Of a stretch of DNA of 64,000 bases, positions 42,387-51,937 are shown in pieces. Numbering within the stretch: the first letter of the stretch is position 1; each line of letters opens with the position of its first letter. The stretch covers positions 1 through 64,000 of the forward strand of contig NZ_JAXCHT010000008.1 in NCBI RefSeq assembly GCF_035984655.1. Direction: 5' to 3'. The translations under genes and the position numbers were made by a program. The notes beneath the pieces are model-generated. The model saw only the letters and a list, made by a program, of their open reading frames with translations. It made no database searches and was not told where the DNA came from. Source of the stretch: Actimicrobium sp035984655 (lineage in GTDB: Bacteria > Pseudomonadota > Gammaproteobacteria > Burkholderiales > Burkholderiaceae_D).

Positions 42387-43582
42387 TGGCGCCCAGTGCA
42401 GCCCGGCGCCATGGCATGACCCTCATCGAGTTGATGGTGGCGCTGGCCATCGGACTGATCCTGTCGCTGGCGATTTTCGGCGTGATGGCAACCAGCGAAG
42501 GCCGCAAGCGCACCACCACCGCCACCAACGATGTCAATCAGGTTGGCGCGTTCACGCTGTTCCAGCTCGACAAGGCGATCCGCAGCGCGGGTACCGGCTT
42601 CGCGCAAAGCAACGAGATCGCCTTCGGGTGCCAGATCAATGCCAGCAACAAAGGCGCGCAGGTGCTGCCGCCCACCGGCGCGCTGCCTGCGCCATTCCAG
42701 ACCCTGCTGGCCGACCTGGGGAAAGTCGCGCTGGCGCCGGTGATCATTGCCCACGATGGCTCGACCAATATCTCGGCCGAGAATCCGGGCGGCGCGAAAT
42801 CCGATGTCTTGCTGATCATGGCCGGTTCGTCCGGCTTCGGCGAAATCATGACCGAGTCGGCCAGCCCCCCGAGCGCCAGCAGTCTGGGCCTGGTCAACAC
42901 GATTTCGATGCGCGCACTCGACATGCTGCTGGTGACCGAACGCGCCGGCGGCGCCACGCAAACGCCTTGCCTGATCGAGCAGATCGACAAGGATTTCGAC
43001 AACAGCAAATCGTTCAGCGTGGTCAAGCTCAGCGGCGATTATTACAGCGCGACCGGCGCCAATCGAGCGCTGACCGATTACTCGGCCAGCGCGCAAGTGC
43101 TCAATCTGGGCCAGACGCCGTCGTTCCAGGCCATCGGCGTGGGCGACAACAATATTCTGTACGACCATGACCTGCTCCATGTCGGCGGCACGGCGCCAAC
43201 ACCGATCGCCGACAACGTGGTCGAGCTCCATGCGCTGTACGGCACCAGCGCCACCCCCACCGGCACGCTGACCTGGATTGATCCCGGCGCCAGCGCGAGC
43301 TTTGCCGCGAGCACTACCGGGCTGCTCGATGGCAGTAGTGGCGCGGCGGCGCGCCTGAAATCGATCCGTGCCATTCGGGTCGGCTTGATCGTGCGTGCGC
43401 CATTGCAGGAAAAACCCGATGCGATCACCAACGCGCCGGTATCGCCCGCAACCCTGACGCTGTTCTCCGATCTGGGCGCCGGCTTCACCTACACCAAGAC
43501 ATTGACTGCCAGCGAGCGTAATTACCGCTATCGCGTGCTGGAATCGACCATCCCGCTGCGCAACCAGTTGCTGCTGCAATGA
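42383..43582 (+). CDS. pilW: Minor pilin PilW (copy B)
   Basis: This 399-aa PilW has the site HG|MTLIELMVALAIGLILSLA, then ATSEGRKRTTTATNDVNQVG. The C-terminus NYRYRVLESTIPLRNQLLLQ mirrors copy A. ATG 42383 overlaps the pilV stop and the end overlaps pilX (ATGA). Confidence 0.89.
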   Translation: MMAPSAARRHGMTLIELMVALAIGLILSLAIFGVMATSEGRKRTTTATNDVNQVGAFTLFQLDKAIRSAGTGFAQSNEIAFGCQINASNKGAQVLPPTGALPAPFQTLLADLGKVALAPVIIAHDGSTNISAENPGGAKSDVLLIMAGSSGFGEIMTESASPPSASSLGLVNTISMRALDMLLVTERAGGATQTPCLIEQIDKDFDNSKSFSVVKLSGDYYSATGANRALTDYSASAQVLNLGQTPSFQAIGVGDNNILYDHDLLHVGGTAPTPIADNVVELHALYGTSATPTGTLTWIDPGASASFAASTTGLLDGSSGAAARLKSIRAIRVGLIVRAPLQEKPDAITNAPVSPATLTLFSDLGAGFTYTKTLTASERNYRYRVLESTIPLRNQLLLQ

Positions 43583-44199
43583 CAACCACCCTGCCCCCAC
43601 CACCGTCCAGCCGATTGCCCGGGCATAGCAGCGGCACGGTGCTGATCCTCGCCCTGATTGGTCTGGTGATCCTGTCACTGGCGGCGGTCGCACTGATCTA
43701 CTCGAGCGAGACCAGCCTGATCACCGCCGGCAACCTGGGCCTCAAGCGTGACATGACCAACCAGAGCGAACGGGCCGTGGCTGCGGCGCGGGCGCGCTTC
43801 GAAAGCGGCGGCTTGAATTCGGTGGCGGCGCTGCAAAACGACCAACCGGCGGAAAATTATTCGGCCATCGCCCTGCCCAGCGACAAGCATGGCATTCCCG
43901 GCATCCTGCTCGACGATGCCGCGTTCACGGCCCGGTATGGTCCCGCCAATGACATCACCGACAGCAGCGCCAACGTCACCCTGCGTTACGTGATCGACCG
44001 CATGTGCCGTTCGGCCGGCGCGTTTTCGGCCAACAACTGCGCCATCAGCGGCGCGTCGAAAGATGTCGGCGGCAGCGACATCAGCAAACCGCCATCGACC
44101 ACGCCGCCGGTCTACCGGATCACGACGCGCGTCACCGGGCCGCGCAATGTCCAGTCGTTCGTTCAATCCACGCTGAGTTACGCACCCACGAAACCCTGA
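43579..44199 (+). CDS. pilX: Minor pilin PilX (copy B)
   Basis: This 206-aa PilX has the membrane helix VLILALIGLVILSLAAVALI and GNLGLKRDMTNQSERAV. It shares VTLRYVIDRMC and the C-terminal VTGPRNVQSFVQS with copy A. It lies 37 nt before pilY1. Confidence 0.88.
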   Translation: MTTTLPPPPSSRLPGHSSGTVLILALIGLVILSLAAVALIYSSETSLITAGNLGLKRDMTNQSERAVAAARARFESGGLNSVAALQNDQPAENYSAIALPSDKHGIPGILLDDAAFTARYGPANDITDSSANVTLRYVIDRMCRSAGAFSANNCAISGASKDVGGSDISKPPSTTPPVYRITTRVTGPRNVQSFVQSTLSYAPTKP

Positions 44200-44236
44200 C
44201 GTTGCCCGTCGCCACGCTCTTGAAGGAATCACGCCC

Positions 44237-47200
44237 ATGACACCCGTTGATAGCACGCGCCGTCGGTGCACCCATCCGATCAGGACACTGGCCTGGACAC
44301 TCGCAGCGGCGTGGTTCACCTGCGCGCCGCCGGCGGCGCAGGCCCAGACCGACCTCAATGACACGCCACTGTTCTCGACGATCGCGATACCTGGCAATGT
44401 CTTGCTGGCGCTGTCGGTCGAATTCCCGACCGCCATCAGCCGCGCCCATACCGCGGCCTACAGCACCACGACGGCGTTCATTGGCTACTTTGATTCGAAG
44501 AAGTGCTACAACTACCATCGCGATGCAAACGTCAGCGCCAACAACTATTTCGAGCCGACCGGCTCAACGGACAGCAGCTACGGCTGCAATGGGGCATGGA
44601 GCGGCAACTTCCTCAACTGGGCCACCATGCCCACCATCGATCCGTTCCGCTGGGCACTCACCGGCGGCTACCGCAGCATCGATGTGGCCAATACCAATGC
44701 CGGTGGCGACAATTCCCTGACCGTGCTGGAAAAGGCCTGGGCGTCACAACAGGGCAGCACCAGCAATTTCCCGGTCCAGAGCATCACCGACGCGGCGCTG
44801 GTCCGGGCCGCGACGCCGACCACATGGAGCAGGATCAGCGTGCAGGTGTATGGCCGCGGTGTGTCGATGCGCTTTTCTGCCAATGCCGATGTGACCTCGA
44901 ATGCCGCTGGCAGCGATGGCGCGCAGGCCAATCTCGACAGCGATACGCTGTACGACCTGGATGTGCGGGTGCGCGTCTGCAATAGGTCGGTTGGCCTTGA
45001 ATCGAATTGCACCGCATACGGCACTGCGCCGGTCACCTACAAGCCAACCGGACTGATCCAGGCGAATGCCGAGAAACTGCGCTACGGTGCCTTCGGCTAT
45101 CTCAACGATGGCGACATCAAACGCGACGGCGGCGTGTTGCGGGCCCGGATGAAATCGGTTGGGCCCATGGTGCCGATACCTGGCTCGACCAGCATCGTCA
45201 ACACGCAGACGGAATGGGACGTCAACACCGGCGTCTTCAATCAGAATCCCGACAGCGGCGACGCCAGCGCCAGCGGTGTGAGCAAAAGCGGCGTCATCAG
45301 CTACCTGAATCAGTTCGGCCAGGCGGCCCACAGCTACAAGGGCTACGATCCGGTCGGCGAGATGTATTACGCGGCGATCCGTTACCTGAAAAACCTCGGC
45401 TTTGTTGCGTCGTATGGTGATGCCTCGGTGTCGAGTACGCTCAAGGATGGTTTTCCGGTCATTACCAGCGCCGATGATCCGCTTCAATATGCCTGCCAGA
45501 AGAACTTCATCGTTGGGATTGGCGACGTCAACACGCACGCCGATGCCAATGTCCCCGGCAGCACCATCGCCAGCGGCAATGAACCACCCATGCCACCCGA
45601 GGTCAGTGCCGACACCAGCGTCGACACGCGCGTCTTGACCAATGCGCTCGGCGTGCTGGAATCAATGGGCGGCAGTCTCGGCGAAATTTACACGCCGTGG
45701 TGCTGCAATAACAATACCTATTTGATGGCCGGCCTGGCCTACGATTCGCATATCAAGGACATGCGGCCGAACGACTTCAAGGCCAACAATCTCGACAGCA
45801 GCGGCAAGAAGAAATACATCAGCACGGTCGCCACGTACTGGGTCGATGTGATGGAGTACAACGCATTCCAGAAAAAAAACCAGTTCTGGCTGACCGCCAA
45901 ATACGGCGGCTTCGATGTGCCTGCCAACTACTCCGGCAGTAACACCACGCCGCTGCCGACCGTGTTGTGGAACAAGAATGGCGACAAGGACCCCGGCGGC
46001 GACCTGAAGCCGGACAATTATTACGACGGCGGTCAGCCCGACAAGATGGTGGCCGCGCTGACCAGTGCGTTCAGCAGCATTGCCTCGAAGACGGCGGCGT
46101 CCTCGGCGCTGTCGCTGGTGACGCTGGCGGCCGACACCAGTACCGCCAATGCCAACTATTCGGCCGAATACGACAGCTCGACATGGACCGGCAATGTCAC
46201 CGCCAGCCAGCTCACCTTCGCGGCCGACGGCAGCGTTTCGCAGACCACCAAATGGGAAGAGAAGTCGCTGCTGACAGCCCAGGCCAGCGGCAACGGCTGG
46301 AGCACGCAGCGCTTCATCGCGACCAGCAACAGCCTTGGCACCGGCCAGGGGGTGCCCTTCTCTGCGTCTGGCGTGACCAATCCGGCGTACATCACGGCCC
46401 TGAACGGCGCCGCCAAATACGCCAACGTGATCAACTTCCTGCGCGGCGATCAGAGCAACGAAGGTAACGCCGGCACGCGCGAATTCCGGTCCCGCGCTTC
46501 CGTGCTGGGCGACATCGTCAACGCCAAGCCGGTGGCTGTCGGCAAGCCGGCGGCCACCTATGTCGACGATTACAATCCCGGCTACGCCAGCTTCAAGACC
46601 ACCTGGCAGGGGCGCGCCACGGCCATGTATGTCGGCGCCAATGACGGCATGCTGCACGCGTTCAATGGCGCACTGACCGGCAGCAATGCGGGCAAGGAGT
46701 TGTTCGGCTACGTGCCGTCATTCCTGTTCGAAGGCCCGACCGGCACACCGGCGATCAACGGTCTGGCGTCGCTGGCGGTGACCGCCGACAAGTTCTCGCA
46801 TCACTTCATGGTCGATGCCTCGCCGGTGGTGGTCGATGTCGATTTTGGCAAGACCAGGGGCAGCACCTGCAGCGTGAACTGGAAATCGTTGCTGGTGGGC
46901 GGACTCGGAAAAGGCGGCAAGGGTTATTACGCGCTGGATGTCAGCAATCCCGGCGCGGTGGCCAGCGACAGCGACATCGCCGCGCGCGTGCTGTGGGAAT
47001 TTACCGATAGCCGGATGGGCTACAGCTACGGTGCCGCGCATGTCGTCAAGACCAAAAAATATGGCTGGGTCGTGGTGCTGACGTCCGGCTACGGGAACGC
47101 CGATGGCAAGGGCTATTTCTTCATTGTTGACCCGGCCACCGGCACGCTGCTGGAAGCGCCGATTTCAACCAACACCGGCAGCAGCAGCGCGCCCAGCGGA

Positions 47201-48010
47201 CTGGCCCACGCCAGCGCCTACATCCTAGATTACACCGACTACACCGCCGATGCGGTCTACGCCGGGGATTTGCTGGGCAACGTCTGGCGGCTGGATCTGA
47301 CTGCCACCAGCGGCAACTACAGCGTCACCCGCATCGCCACCCTGAGCGACGCCTCCGGGGTGGCGCAACCGGTCACCACCAAGCCGCTGATTGAAATCGA
47401 CAGTGGCTCGCAAAAGCGCTATGTGCTCATCGGCACCGGCCGCCTGCTGGCCGATTCCGACATCAAGAGTGCGCAGACGCAAACCTTCTATGCCATCGTC
47501 GACGGCACCCGCAGCGCCTTCGATACGGCCGCGACACTGGCCATCCCGGCGTGGCCGATCACTCGTGCCAACCTGGTCAACAACAGCGATCTCGCCAATG
47601 GCATCGGCGCCAATCCGTCCAAACCGATGGGCTGGTACTTCGACCTGGCGTCCGGCGCCAGCAATATCGCCGAGCGGATCACCAGCCAGCCGACCGCCGC
47701 CAGTGGCGTCGTGGCATTTTCCGCGAACCTGCCATTATTCGTCGATCCGTGCTCGCCGTCCGGCTCGCACCGCACCTTTGCGGTCTCGATCACGACGGGA
47801 AAAACCGCGCTGGTCACGACAACAGGCAGCGTGACGACCTACCTCAGCGGCAATGGCCTGAATACGGATCTGAGTCTGGTCAATGTCAATGGCACGCTGC
47901 GCCTGTACGAAGGCAACGACGACAAGAGCATCGCCGGCGGCGCCTCCATGCTGAGCGGCGTCAACAGCTTCCGGCGCTTGAACTGGCGTGACATTCCCAG
48001 CACCGACTGA
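44237..48010 (+). CDS. pilY1: PilY1-type pilus tip adhesin/assembly protein (copy B)
   Basis: This 1257-aa paralogue of the protein at 31313-35158 has a signal peptide ending near PAAQAQ. Shared blocks include the N-terminal GNVLLALSVEFPTAIS, FNWATMPTIDPFRWALTGGY-like region, GANDGMLHAFNG, LLVGGLGKGGKGYYALDV and AVYAGDLLGNVWRLDL. The vWA MIDAS motif is absent as in copy A, and the Ca-loop segment before the last block reads DYTDYTAD, so it lacks the DG pair. Long divergent middle parts suggest a different binding target. Confidence 0.93.
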   Translation: MTPVDSTRRRCTHPIRTLAWTLAAAWFTCAPPAAQAQTDLNDTPLFSTIAIPGNVLLALSVEFPTAISRAHTAAYSTTTAFIGYFDSKKCYNYHRDANVSANNYFEPTGSTDSSYGCNGAWSGNFLNWATMPTIDPFRWALTGGYRSIDVANTNAGGDNSLTVLEKAWASQQGSTSNFPVQSITDAALVRAATPTTWSRISVQVYGRGVSMRFSANADVTSNAAGSDGAQANLDSDTLYDLDVRVRVCNRSVGLESNCTAYGTAPVTYKPTGLIQANAEKLRYGAFGYLNDGDIKRDGGVLRARMKSVGPMVPIPGSTSIVNTQTEWDVNTGVFNQNPDSGDASASGVSKSGVISYLNQFGQAAHSYKGYDPVGEMYYAAIRYLKNLGFVASYGDASVSSTLKDGFPVITSADDPLQYACQKNFIVGIGDVNTHADANVPGSTIASGNEPPMPPEVSADTSVDTRVLTNALGVLESMGGSLGEIYTPWCCNNNTYLMAGLAYDSHIKDMRPNDFKANNLDSSGKKKYISTVATYWVDVMEYNAFQKKNQFWLTAKYGGFDVPANYSGSNTTPLPTVLWNKNGDKDPGGDLKPDNYYDGGQPDKMVAALTSAFSSIASKTAASSALSLVTLAADTSTANANYSAEYDSSTWTGNVTASQLTFAADGSVSQTTKWEEKSLLTAQASGNGWSTQRFIATSNSLGTGQGVPFSASGVTNPAYITALNGAAKYANVINFLRGDQSNEGNAGTREFRSRASVLGDIVNAKPVAVGKPAATYVDDYNPGYASFKTTWQGRATAMYVGANDGMLHAFNGALTGSNAGKELFGYVPSFLFEGPTGTPAINGLASLAVTADKFSHHFMVDASPVVVDVDFGKTRGSTCSVNWKSLLVGGLGKGGKGYYALDVSNPGAVASDSDIAARVLWEFTDSRMGYSYGAAHVVKTKKYGWVVVLTSGYGNADGKGYFFIVDPATGTLLEAPISTNTGSSSAPSGLAHASAYILDYTDYTADAVYAGDLLGNVWRLDLTATSGNYSVTRIATLSDASGVAQPVTTKPLIEIDSGSQKRYVLIGTGRLLADSDIKSAQTQTFYAIVDGTRSAFDTAATLAIPAWPITRANLVNNSDLANGIGANPSKPMGWYFDLASGASNIAERITSQPTAASGVVAFSANLPLFVDPCSPSGSHRTFAVSITTGKTALVTTTGSVTTYLSGNGLNTDLSLVNVNGTLRLYEGNDDKSIAGGASMLSGVNSFRRLNWRDIPSTD

Positions 48011-48014
48011 GGCG

Positions 48015-48560
48015 ATGCCGTGTGCCGCGAGTGCCTGGCGCGCAGGTTGGGCAATCGTCTCGCTCAGCACGCATGCGATGCTGCTCGGCGTCGGCCAGGA
48101 CCGCCCTGCGGATTCGGCAGCAACCGGTGCGGCGCCAATCCGCGTGCGATTGATCGCAGCCGCGCCGTCCAGCGCCCCGCCGCGCGCCACCCGTCCGGGC
48201 GTCAACGGCAACGCCGCTGTTACGGCCGGGTCATCGCTGCAGGCGGCCAGCGCCGCACCGCAATCGCCGCTATTTTTTGCACCGGCGATGGTCGACAAGA
48301 TCGCGCTGCCGATCAGTGAACCTGATGCCGGCATGCTCGCGCACCTGCGCGCTTCCGGATTGCCGCTTCGGCTCAGGATCTTCATTGATGCGGGCGGCGC
48401 GGTGGTTGCCGTGGAGGCCTTGTCGGTGCACCCGGATGATGCACAGGCGTTCGACGGTATCGCGCAGATGCTGCGCGATACCGGCTTCACCCCGGCCATG
48501 TGGCGGGGGCGCGCGGTAGGTTCATTCAGGGATGTGGAGTTCCAGCTGCGGGAGCAGTAA
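48015..48560 (+). CDS. TonB C-terminal-like protein paired with PilY1 (copy B)
   Basis: This 181-aa protein has an N-terminal hydrophobic segment (AGWAIVSLSTHAMLLGV), an Ala/Pro/Ser linker and a C-terminal domain LPLRLRIFIDAGGAVVAVEA, FTPAMWRGRAVG, homologous to the end of the protein at 30708-31301. It starts 4 nt after the pilY1 stop behind GAGG. Its end overlaps the convergent CDF gene by 35 nt. Confidence 0.75.
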   Translation: MPCAASAWRAGWAIVSLSTHAMLLGVGQDRPADSAATGAAPIRVRLIAAAPSSAPPRATRPGVNGNAAVTAGSSLQAASAAPQSPLFFAPAMVDKIALPISEPDAGMLAHLRASGLPLRLRIFIDAGGAVVAVEALSVHPDDAQAFDGIAQMLRDTGFTPAMWRGRAVGSFRDVEFQLREQ

Positions 48561-49527
48561 CGTCGGCCGGGACCGCTGCGTGCAGGGCGCAGCCTTGACC
48601 GGCATCCTGTTGGCGAATCTGGATCGTGGTGTGCGCGATCGCATAGCGGTCGGTGAGTTGTTGCGAGATCTGCTCCATGAAGACATCGCCGGGGTGACCG
48701 TCGGCCATCACCAGATGGGCTGTCAGCGCCGCTTCGGTGGTGCTCATGCCCCAGATGTGCAAATCCTGGACGGAGGCGACCCCGGGCAACTCATTAAGGA
48801 AGTGATGCACTTCGTCCAGATTGATGTTGGCCGGCACGGCACTGAGCGCCAGCCGTATTGCCTCGCGCAGCAGGCTCCAGGTCCCGATCATCACTACCGC
48901 GACAATCACCAGACTGAGCAAGGCGTCGATCCAGTACCAGCCGGTCAACAGCATCACCACACCGCCGATCACAACAGCCAGCGACACTGCGGCATCGGCT
49001 GCCATGTGCAGGAAGGCGCCGCGAATGTTCAGATCATCCTTGCTGCCACGGACGAACAACCATGCCGACAAGCCATTGATCAGGATACCGACTGCCGCGA
49101 CCGTAATCACCGTCATGCTGGCCACCGGCGCCGGGGCCGAAAACCGGTGCACCGCTTCCCACGCAATCGCGCCGCACGCCACCACCAGCAGCATGGCGTT
49201 GGCCAGCGCGGCAAGAATGGAACTGCTGCGCAGCCCGTAGGTGTAGCGGCCCTGCGGCTGCCGGCGCGCCAGCACGGCTGCGCCCCATGCCAGAACCAGG
49301 CCCAGCACATCGGACAGGTTGTGACCGGCGTCGGCCAGCAGGGCGGTTGACTGCGCCACGAAGCCATAACCGAATTCGACTGCGACGAACACCACATTCA
49401 GGGCGATGGCCAGCGCAAACGCACTATTGTGATTTGTGGGCAACGCATGATGATGCCCGCCACCATGGTGATGGTGATGGTCGTGCGCGTCCTGCGGCTG
49501 ATGCGGCGCGTGCTCGGATGGGCTCAC
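48526..49527 (-). CDS. Cation diffusion facilitator (Zn/Co/Cd efflux, ZitB/CzcD-like)
   Basis: This 333-aa inner-membrane proton/metal antiporter has six helices. A His-rich N-terminus (DAHDHHHHHGGGHHHALP) precedes the first metal-site helix LLADAGHNLSDVLGL (HxxxD); the matching site in TM5 is GAFLHMAADAAVSL. The C-terminal cytoplasmic domain carries VQDLHIWGMS. GTG 49527 has GGAG 7 nt upstream. CzcD/ZitB-like proteins export zinc, cobalt or cadmium. Confidence 0.93.
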   Translation of the reverse strand: MSPSEHAPHQPQDAHDHHHHHGGGHHHALPTNHNSAFALAIALNVVFVAVEFGYGFVAQSTALLADAGHNLSDVLGLVLAWGAAVLARRQPQGRYTYGLRSSSILAALANAMLLVVACGAIAWEAVHRFSAPAPVASMTVITVAAVGILINGLSAWLFVRGSKDDLNIRGAFLHMAADAAVSLAVVIGGVVMLLTGWYWIDALLSLVIVAVVMIGTWSLLREAIRLALSAVPANINLDEVHHFLNELPGVASVQDLHIWGMSTTEAALTAHLVMADGHPGDVFMEQISQQLTDRYAIAHTTIQIRQQDAGQGCALHAAVPADVTAPAAGTPHP

Positions 49528-49609
49528 TGGCAGACTCCTGGAGTTGATATGGTAATTCGGGGACAGGTCGGTAGCGATTGTCGCCGCTGCTGCGGTCAGG
49601 CGAACCGCC

Positions 49610-49930
49610 TCAGTCGGCCTTGGCCGGGATCACTTGCAGATCATTGTCGCGCGCAAAGTCGATCACGAAGTGATACGCCAGCGGTTCGATCTGACGCAAC
49701 GCCTCGCTGACAACGACCGACTTTACGCCGTTCAGGACGGTTGGTCGGACATACGGCGAGAATTTCAGATGGGCGTTGCGGCCGCCCGATCCCGCCGGCT
49801 GGAAACAGGACATCGCACCGCACAAGCGCTCGGTCCAGTCGCTGGGACGAAACTGCTTTCCGTCGCTGGTCAGTCCCAGGATGAAAAATTCACGCTCGAT
49901 CGATACAGGTTTGTCGTCAGGGTCAGCCAT
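49610..49930 (-). CDS. DUF3579 protein
   Basis: This 106-aa beta-proteobacterial protein of unknown function has the conserved core GLTSDGKQFRPSDWTERLCG and SPYVRPTVLNGVKSVVV. ATG 49930 yields the family N-terminus; GTG 49978 is possible but its extension lacks homology. No biochemical role is known. Confidence 0.85.
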   Translation of the reverse strand: MADPDDKPVSIEREFFILGLTSDGKQFRPSDWTERLCGAMSCFQPAGSGGRNAHLKFSPYVRPTVLNGVKSVVVSEALRQIEPLAYHFVIDFARDNDLQVIPAKAD

Positions 49931-50069
49931 AGGTCGTGCCGGGTTCCAGAGTGAACAGGGCAAAAGGCCCGGGATCACATTGATCCATTACGTTCGGCAG
50001 AATTATATCTTATAGAAGACTACGGCCACAGATGTGCGCCAGCCAGCAGTCGGCCCAAGGCCGTAATGT

Positions 50070-51026
50070 TCAGCCGAGCCAGACGGCCATCGATAGCAGC
50101 AGCAACATCAACATCCATAACAGCAATGCCCGCCAGACCAAACCCACGGTGCTTTGCAGGGCGCGCGCGTTGGGCTCCTCGCCGGGCGGAACCTCCCCTT
50201 CGATCAGTTCCGGATCCGGATTGGACAGGTCCTCCGGCATCACAATGGCCGCGCTCTGCAATGGCGTACCGAGCCGAATTCCCAATGCGCCGCCGCCGGC
50301 TGCGAGAATGATGCCAACCGCCTCATCCTGCCAGCGACTGGCGAAATTGCGCCACGCATAAATGGCATCTTCAAAATTGCCAACGATGGCAAACGCCACC
50401 GCGGTCAGGCGCGCCGGTATCCAGTCGATCCAGTAGAAAGCGCGTGCTGCGAACACACCGAACACTTCGTTCTTCATGTGGTCCGGCTCATTCCAGGCGC
50501 GCGCCAGATATTCGGCGACGCGATACATCACCGCACAGGCCGGCCCGACCGGCATCAGGAACCAGAAGAACACGCCAAATACATTGCGGTGGGTCGTCAC
50601 CAGCGCCTTCTCGACCGCGACCCGGGCAATTTCACTGGCTTCCATGCCGCTGGTATCCTGCCGGGTCCAATCGGCAAGCAGGCTGCGGGCGGTCACGTCG
50701 TCGCCATTGGTCAATGCCAGCTGAATCGACGAGTAGTAATGACTGTAATGACGAAATCCCAGCGTCAGATACACGATCAGGATATTCCAGGCAAGCGCCG
50801 TAAACGGGCTGATGCGCAGGGCCAGCCAGTAGATCAGGCCGGTGGGAATCATCAGCGACAGCATCACGACGAACCAGCCCAGCTTGCCATGGTGCGCGTG
50901 CCCGGCGTTAAACCAGGACTCCATGCGCGCCGCCAGCAGCTTGATGGCCCCATAGATCGGGTTGTCGGCGCGCAGCGGTTTCAACTGCTCGATTAACAGC
51001 GCACACAGGATGGAAAGAAATGTCAT
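50070..51026 (-). CDS. CobD/CbiB-like membrane protein
   Basis: This 318-aa protein has several membrane helices, the N-terminal FLSILCALLIEQLKPLRADN and DWIPARLTAVAFAIVGNFEDA, features of the CobD/CbiB (adenosylcobinamide-phosphate synthase)/AmpE-related family. No cobalamin genes are nearby, so a cobalamin role is uncertain. Beta-proteobacteria often encode this divergent stand-alone form. Confidence 0.78.
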   Translation of the reverse strand: MTFLSILCALLIEQLKPLRADNPIYGAIKLLAARMESWFNAGHAHHGKLGWFVVMLSLMIPTGLIYWLALRISPFTALAWNILIVYLTLGFRHYSHYYSSIQLALTNGDDVTARSLLADWTRQDTSGMEASEIARVAVEKALVTTHRNVFGVFFWFLMPVGPACAVMYRVAEYLARAWNEPDHMKNEVFGVFAARAFYWIDWIPARLTAVAFAIVGNFEDAIYAWRNFASRWQDEAVGIILAAGGGALGIRLGTPLQSAAIVMPEDLSNPDPELIEGEVPPGEEPNARALQSTVGLVWRALLLWMLMLLLLSMAVWLG

Positions 51027-51128
51027 CGAACCGCCTTTAAAATCGCGTCGCCGTTACAAAGCCCGGCAACGTGCAAAAATAAACCCATACAGATGTTGTG
51101 CTGTACCCGAGGCACGCCGGATACCCCA

Positions 51129-51800
51129 TCAAGCGCGCATGAAATGAAACAGGTTGCGCAGCATGCCGGCCGTCGCCCCCCAGATAAAAAACCGCTCGTA
51201 GGGCATCGCGTAAAACGTCCGGCGTCCGGCGCCATCGGGCAACTCGACCACGCGCCGCTGATGATGCATGCCATTCATCAGAAAAGCGAGTGGCACCTCG
51301 AAAATTTCGGCGACTTCAAAGGGTTCGGCGCGCAGTTCGAACGGCGGCTGGATCAGCGCCACTACCGGCGTAACGCGATAGCCGGTTGCGGTCACATAGT
51401 CCGGCAAGGTACCGATGACATCGATGTGTTTGCGCGTCAGGCCGATTTCCTCCTCGGTTTCGCGCAACGCAGTATCGATTGCCGAACCGTCTTGCGGGTC
51501 TGCACGCCCGCCTGGAAAACTGATTTGACCGCCATGATTGGTCAGATGGGCGGTACGTTGCGTCAACAACATGGTCAATCCGTCAACCCGTTCGATAATC
51601 GGCAACAGCACCGACGCTGCGATCAGACTGACCCCGGCCATGCGCATCAGATGCTCGTCGGTTTGCTCATGCTCCCATGCGCCAGGTTCGGCAAAACGCT
51701 GTCGCAACCAGGCCGCAGTGAGTCGCTCGTCATGCAACGAGCGCTCGCCGGCGACCGAGTCAACGGGAATCAGTTCTGGATCAAAAAGCAATTTGGACAA
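51129..51800 (-). CDS. CoA pyrophosphatase (NUDIX)
   Basis: This 223-aa NUDIX hydrolase has the CoA-pyrophosphatase box GGRADPQDGSAIDTALRETEEE followed by IGL (the box spans about residues 105-130). The family LLTQRTAHLTNHGGQISFPGG motif precedes it. It cleaves CoA to phosphopantetheine and ADP. The only upstream ATG (51896) lies in the terminator of rplS, so I prefer TTG 51800 (MSKLLFDPELIPV), which gives the normal family length. Confidence 0.85.
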   Translation of the reverse strand: MSKLLFDPELIPVDSVAGERSLHDERLTAAWLRQRFAEPGAWEHEQTDEHLMRMAGVSLIAASVLLPIIERVDGLTMLLTQRTAHLTNHGGQISFPGGRADPQDGSAIDTALRETEEEIGLTRKHIDVIGTLPDYVTATGYRVTPVVALIQPPFELRAEPFEVAEIFEVPLAFLMNGMHHQRRVVELPDGAGRRTFYAMPYERFFIWGATAGMLRNLFHFMRA

Positions 51801-51884
51801 AAGCGTATTCCGAAAGCATCTAACTACAAAAGTATCGACTGTTTTCCCGACAGCCACAACCGCACCGTGCACAACGACGAAAAT

Positions 51885-51909
51885 AAAAAAGGGCACCCTG
51901 CGGTGCCCC
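51885..51909 (-). terminator. Rho-independent terminator of the rpsP-rimM-trmD-rplS operon
   Basis: Minus-strand stem GGGCACC/GGTGCCC with loop GCAG is followed by a run of six T, 28 nt after the rplS stop. Confidence 0.85.
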
Positions 51910-51937
51910 TTTGACGTGCCTTGTTGCGACAGCGCGA

